This document shows, one piece after another, positions 42,563-46,217 of a DNA stretch of 46,217 nucleotides. Numbering within the stretch: the first letter of the stretch is position 1; every line of letters starts with the position of its first letter. The translations under genes were made by a program, and so were the position numbers. The notes under the pieces are model-generated. The model made no database searches. It was not told the origin of the DNA and worked only from the letters and a program-made list of their open reading frames with translations. Source of the DNA: Paracoccus limosus (GTDB lineage Bacteria; Pseudomonadota; Alphaproteobacteria; Rhodobacterales; Rhodobacteraceae); the NCBI RefSeq assembly GCF_009711185.1, contig NZ_WMIF01000028.1:1-46217 (forward strand). The letters are read 5' to 3'.

Positions 42563-42768
42563 ACTGGAACCTCGCGCGTGGGCTGATCTACCTTGCCTGT
42601 CTGGCAGCCTCTGGTCTGGCGATGGCCGGGCTGGCTGATTTCGATCTGGCAACCGGCACCTTCGACCTGAGGCCCTTCAACCTTTACGCCCTGACCGGCG
42701 CTGGCGGCGGTGTCGTCTCGTCCGCACTGGCCTCTCTGGCGTTGCTTCGCGGCTGGGGACGGAAGTGA
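42559..42768 (+). CDS. Small membrane protein of the lysis module
   Basis: ATG at 42559 overlaps the endolysin stop, with AGGAAAGG upstream. The 69-residue product has two hydrophobic segments (LIYLACLAASGLAMAGLA and LYALTGAGGGVVSSALASLA). It may be a second holin, a pinholin or a spanin-like factor. No lipobox was seen. Confidence 0.68.
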   Translation: MNWNLARGLIYLACLAASGLAMAGLADFDLATGTFDLRPFNLYALTGAGGGVVSSALASLALLRGWGRK

Positions 42769-43649
42769 AATCCCTCTCGCCCGCTCTGCAGGCCCATCTC
42801 GACGAGGGCACGACCACGCTCGCCTGGTGCTGGCGGATCACGCGGGCAGATGGTGTCACCTTCGGCTTCACCGATCACGACCAGACGCTCAGCTTCGACG
42901 GCACCGATTTCGAACCCGAGAGCGGGCTGACGGCCTCCGAGGTGCGCTCGGGTTCCGACCTGTCGGTCGATGCGCAGGACGCCGAAGGCGTGCTGACTTC
43001 GGACCGCATCACCGAGACCGACATCCTCGATGGCCGTTGGGACAACGCGGCGGTCGAGGTCTGGCGGGTGAACTGGGCCGACACCGCGCAGCGCGTGCTG
43101 ATGCGGCGCGGGGCCATCGGCCAGATCCGGCGGGGGCGGCTCGCCTTCGTGGCGGAGGTGCGCTCGCTTGCGCACGTGCTGGGCCAGACGGTCGGGCGGA
43201 CATTCCAGGCGAGTTGCGACGCGGCGCTCGGCGATGCGCGCTGTGGCGTCGATCTGGAGGACCCGGCCTTCAAGGGAGCGGGTGCTGCGGTCGATCTGCT
43301 GCGGGATCGCGCGTTCACCGCCTCCGGTCTCGGCGGCTTCGAGGCGGGCTGGTTCACATTCGGGACGCTGGACTGGACCTCCGGCGCAAACGCCGGGCGG
43401 CGCACCGAGGTGTTGGGCCATGACCTTACGGATGGCATCGCCGTGCTGACCCTGCTGGAGGCCCCGGTGCGGGCCATCAGCGAGGACGACGGTTTCACCA
43501 TCCGCGCGGGCTGCGACAAGCGGATCGAGACCTGCGGCGCGAAGTTCGCGAACAGCGCCAACTTCCGCGGCTTCCCGCACATCCCCGGCCAGGATGCCGT
43601 GCTGCGCTATGCCACCAAGGACGGTGGTCACGACGGAGGTGTGCTGTGA
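42765..43649 (+). CDS. DUF2163 tail protein (GTA g13-like)
   Basis: GTG start at 42765 overlapping the preceding stop. The 294-residue protein has WRITRADGVTFGFTDHDQTL near the start and AGCDKRIETCGAKFANSANF near the end, as in TIGR02218/DUF2163 proteins, which include gene 13 of the gene transfer agent. It is a distal tail component. Its stop overlaps the peptidase start. Confidence 0.92.
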   Translation: MKSLSPALQAHLDEGTTTLAWCWRITRADGVTFGFTDHDQTLSFDGTDFEPESGLTASEVRSGSDLSVDAQDAEGVLTSDRITETDILDGRWDNAAVEVWRVNWADTAQRVLMRRGAIGQIRRGRLAFVAEVRSLAHVLGQTVGRTFQASCDAALGDARCGVDLEDPAFKGAGAAVDLLRDRAFTASGLGGFEAGWFTFGTLDWTSGANAGRRTEVLGHDLTDGIAVLTLLEAPVRAISEDDGFTIRAGCDKRIETCGAKFANSANFRGFPHIPGQDAVLRYATKDGGHDGGVL

Positions 43650-44080
43650 AAGCCGCCGATCCCGACAAGGTCATCGCGGCGGCACGGTCGTGGCTCGGCA
43701 CGCCGTATCACGACCAGGCGAGCCTCAAGGGCGTCGGCTGCGACTGCCTTGGTCTCGCCCGGGGTGTCTGGCGCGAAGTCGTGGGCCCCGAGCCATTCCC
43801 GATCCCGCCCTACAGTCGGGACTGGGGCGAGACCGGTCCGCGCGAGGTGCTGGCCGAAGGCGCGCGGCGCATGATGCCGGAGATCGCCCCGGCCGATGCC
43901 GGTCCCGGTTCGCTGGTTCTCTTTCGGATGAGGTCGCGCGCCATCGCAAAGCATGTCGGGATCCTGATTGGCCCCGACACCTTCCTCCATGCCTACGAGC
44001 GACTCGGCGTGATCGAGGAGCCGCTGACCCAAGCCTGGCGGCGGCGCGTCGCCTTTGCCTTCCTGTTCCCCAACCGCTGA
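43646..44080 (+). CDS. NlpC/P60 tail peptidase (GTA g14-like)
   Basis: GTG start at 43646. The 144-residue protein has the catalytic Cys of NlpC/P60 (GCDCLGLARGVW, C34), a His in IAKHVGI (H103) and a second polar position in FLHAYE (H115). It matches TIGR02219/GTA gene 14. It probably cuts host peptidoglycan during DNA entry. Confidence 0.92.
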   Translation: MKAADPDKVIAAARSWLGTPYHDQASLKGVGCDCLGLARGVWREVVGPEPFPIPPYSRDWGETGPREVLAEGARRMMPEIAPADAGPGSLVLFRMRSRAIAKHVGILIGPDTFLHAYERLGVIEEPLTQAWRRRVAFAFLFPNR

Positions 44081-44089
44081 GATTTCGCA

Positions 44090-46217
44090 ATGGCTACCCT
44101 CGTTCTCGGCGTTGCCGGCGCCGCCATCGGCGGTTCCATCGGCGGCGCGATCCTCGGTGTCAGCGCCGCCACCATCGGCGGCTTCATCGGCTCGACCGTG
44201 GGTTCGGTGGTCGACAGCTGGATCGTCTCGTCGCTGGCGCCGACCCAGCGCATCGAGGGCGCGCGGCTTGACACGCTGCGCATCACCTCGGCCACCGAGG
44301 GCGCGGTGATCCCGCGGCTCTACGGGCGCATGCGCATGGGCGGCAACATCATCTGGGCGACGGATTTCCGCGAGGAGACGAAGACCACCACGCAGGGTGG
44401 CGGCAAGGGTGGCGGGGGCGGCAAGATCAAGACCACGGAGTACCTCTATTACGCATCGTTTGCCGTAGCCTTGTGCGAGGGTGAGATCACCGGCATCGGC
44501 CGCATCTGGGCCGACGGCAAGCCGATGGACCTCTCCGGCGTGACCTGGCGCTGGTATCCGGGCGACGAGGCTCAAGGCCCCGATCCGTTCATCGCGGCGA
44601 AGATGGGTGCGGCCAACACGCCTGCGTATCGCGTCACCGCCTATGTCGTGTTCGAGGACTTGCCGCTTTTCAGCTATGGCAACCGCTTGCCGCAGCTTTC
44701 CTTCGAGGTATTCCGCCCGCTTGCCGACCCTGACACGGCCGAGGGGCTGGTGAAGGCCGTCACCATGATCCCGGCCTCGGGTGAGTTCACCTATGCCACG
44801 CAGGCGATCCGCAAATCCGCAGGCGGCGCGACGCAGGCGGAAAACCTGAACGCGCTGCCCGACGAGGCGGACATGGTGGTCGCACTTGACCGTCTGCAGG
44901 CGATGGCGCCGGCGGTCGAGAGCGTATCGCTGGTGGTCGCCTGGTTCGGCGACGACCTGCGCGCGGGATCGTGCAAGGTGCGGCCGGGCGTCGAGGTGTC
45001 GGCCAAATCCACCACACCCGCCAGCTGGTCGGTGAATGGCGTGAGCCGCGCCAATGCCTTCCTCGTCAGCCGCGACGATCAGGATCGGCCCGTCTATGGC
45101 GGCACGCCGTCTGATTTCGCCGTCGTGCAGGCGATCCAGGAGATGAAGGCCCGCGGGCTGCGCGTCACCTTCTACCCGTTCATTCTGATGGACGTGCCGC
45201 CCGGCAACACCCTACCGAACCCGTATTCCGACAACGCCGCCGAGACGGGCCAGCCCGCCTTTCCCTGGCGGGGGAGGATCACCTGTTCTCCTGCGGCAGG
45301 GTTCGCGGGGACGGTGGACAAGACCGCCACGGCCGCAAGCCAGGTCGCGGCACTGTTTGGCACGGCCATGCCGGCCAACTTCAGCGTCTCGGGTCAGAGC
45401 GTCAGCTGGACCGGCGCGCCCGGCGACTGGGGCCTGCGCCGCATGGTGCTGCACTACGCCCATCTCTGCGCGGCGGCGGGCGGGGTCGATGCGTTCCTGA
45501 TCGGCACCGAGATGCCGGGGCTGACGACCATCCGCTCCGGCACCAGCATCTATCCGGCGGTGCAGGCCTATCGGGAACTGCTCGCGGATGTGCGCTCTAT
45601 CCTCGGGTCCGGCACCAGGATCGGCTATGCGGCCGACTGGTCGGAGTATTTCGGGCACCAGCCGGGCGATGGCTCGGGCGACGTGTTCTTCCACCTCGAT
45701 CCGCTCTGGGCCGATCCGGAGATCGATTTCGTCGGGATCGACAACTACATGCCGCTGTCGGATTGGCGCGACGGGTTCGAGCATGCGGACACGGCCGAGG
45801 GCTGGCCCGCGATCTACGACCGCGCCTACCTGCAGGGGAACATCGCGGGCGGTGAGGGCTACGACTGGTTCTACGCCAGCGCCGCCGACCGAACCGCGCA
45901 GGTCCGCACGCCGATCACGGACGGTGCGGCGGCTAAGCCATGGGTCTTCCGCTACAAGGATCTGCGCGCCTGGTGGTCGAACCCGCATTACGACCGCCCC
46001 GGTGGGATGGAGAGCGGCACGCCGACGGCGTGGGCGCCGCAGTCGAAGCCGATCTGGTTCACCGAGTTGGGCTGCCCGGCCATCGACCGGGGCACGAACC
46101 AGCCGAACGTCTTCTTCGACCCGAAGTCGTCCGAGAGCTTCACGCCGCATTTCTCGCGGGGCTGGCGCGACGACGCGATCCAGCGGGCGTATCTCGAGGC
46201 GACGTACCTCTGGTGGG
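44090..46217 (+). CDS. GTA g15-like tail tip/host-specificity protein (3' end outside window)
   Basis: Starts ATG 44090 and stays open to the window end, so only the first 709 codons are seen. The N-terminus is a Gly/Ala-rich hydrophobic stretch (GAAIGGSIGGAILGVSAATI), then a GGGKGGGGGK linker, and a TIM-barrel-like domain (IDFVGIDNYMPLSDW, KPIWFTELGCPAIDRG) like the GTA g15 glycoside-hydrolase-like fold. It is the central tail fibre or tip protein that determines adsorption. Confidence 0.92.
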   Translation, partial: MATLVLGVAGAAIGGSIGGAILGVSAATIGGFIGSTVGSVVDSWIVSSLAPTQRIEGARLDTLRITSATEGAVIPRLYGRMRMGGNIIWATDFREETKTTTQGGGKGGGGGKIKTTEYLYYASFAVALCEGEITGIGRIWADGKPMDLSGVTWRWYPGDEAQGPDPFIAAKMGAANTPAYRVTAYVVFEDLPLFSYGNRLPQLSFEVFRPLADPDTAEGLVKAVTMIPASGEFTYATQAIRKSAGGATQAENLNALPDEADMVVALDRLQAMAPAVESVSLVVAWFGDDLRAGSCKVRPGVEVSAKSTTPASWSVNGVSRANAFLVSRDDQDRPVYGGTPSDFAVVQAIQEMKARGLRVTFYPFILMDVPPGNTLPNPYSDNAAETGQPAFPWRGRITCSPAAGFAGTVDKTATAASQVAALFGTAMPANFSVSGQSVSWTGAPGDWGLRRMVLHYAHLCAAAGGVDAFLIGTEMPGLTTIRSGTSIYPAVQAYRELLADVRSILGSGTRIGYAADWSEYFGHQPGDGSGDVFFHLDPLWADPEIDFVGIDNYMPLSDWRDGFEHADTAEGWPAIYDRAYLQGNIAGGEGYDWFYASAADRTAQVRTPITDGAAAKPWVFRYKDLRAWWSNPHYDRPGGMESGTPTAWAPQSKPIWFTELGCPAIDRGTNQPNVFFDPKSSESFTPHFSRGWRDDAIQRAYLEATYLWW

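Overview
The window is GC-rich, densely coded and largely made of ATGA/GTGA-overlapping genes. The tail-tip genes (DUF2460, DUF2163, NlpC/P60 and a GTA g15-like TIM-barrel protein), the DUF2924-associated serine recombinase and several phage families point to an alphaproteobacterium, most likely Rhodobacterales (Paracoccus/Rhodobacter-like). That assignment is inferred from gene families; no rRNA or tRNA marker is present.

Region 1 (1-7075, minus strand) is a restriction island. A DUF262-DUF1524 (GmrSD-like) nuclease, HsdR, HsdM and HsdS are read as one operon, followed by a 49-residue ORF that overlaps the hsdS stop. Region 2 (7197-9560, minus) is a four-gene serine-recombinase cassette in which every junction overlaps by 4 bp. 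Region 3 (9698-12620) holds an unrecognised two-gene operon whose frames overlap by 41 bp, then a convergent HNH nuclease.

Region 4 (12958-24931, plus) is the early/replication part of a tailed prophage: sigma-like regulator, Sak4-like ATPase, ssDNA-binding-like protein, Cas4-like exonuclease, RecD/Dda-like helicase, a large Toprim primase-helicase, RuvC-like resolvase, DUF6362 protein and a ParB-methyltransferase. The 3' end of the primase gene carries 11 exact and 2 near copies of GTGAACCT in both orientations around a 28-bp alternating purine-pyrimidine tract. This is a candidate replication origin inside a coding sequence. Region 5 (25017-26456, minus) is a small accessory cluster.

Region 6 (26568-46217, plus) is the late module: terminase, gpW, lambda-type portal, protease-capsid fusion, decoration and connector proteins, tail terminator, tail tube, tail chaperone, tape measure, lysis genes and tail tip. 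The tail chaperone is read through a canonical -1 slippery site, A AAA AAC at 37950. The late module is interrupted by a divergent GlxA/AraC regulator and an isochorismatase-like hydrolase that share an operator-like inverted repeat. The lysis genes sit between the g12-like and g13-like tail genes. The last gene runs off the window.

The best candidates for undescribed biology are the two-gene unit at 9698-11849, the iteron-like cluster in the primase gene, and the regulator-hydrolase cargo in the tail operon. The frameshifted tail chaperone is a well-supported mechanism of a known type, with an unusual cysteine-rich extension.
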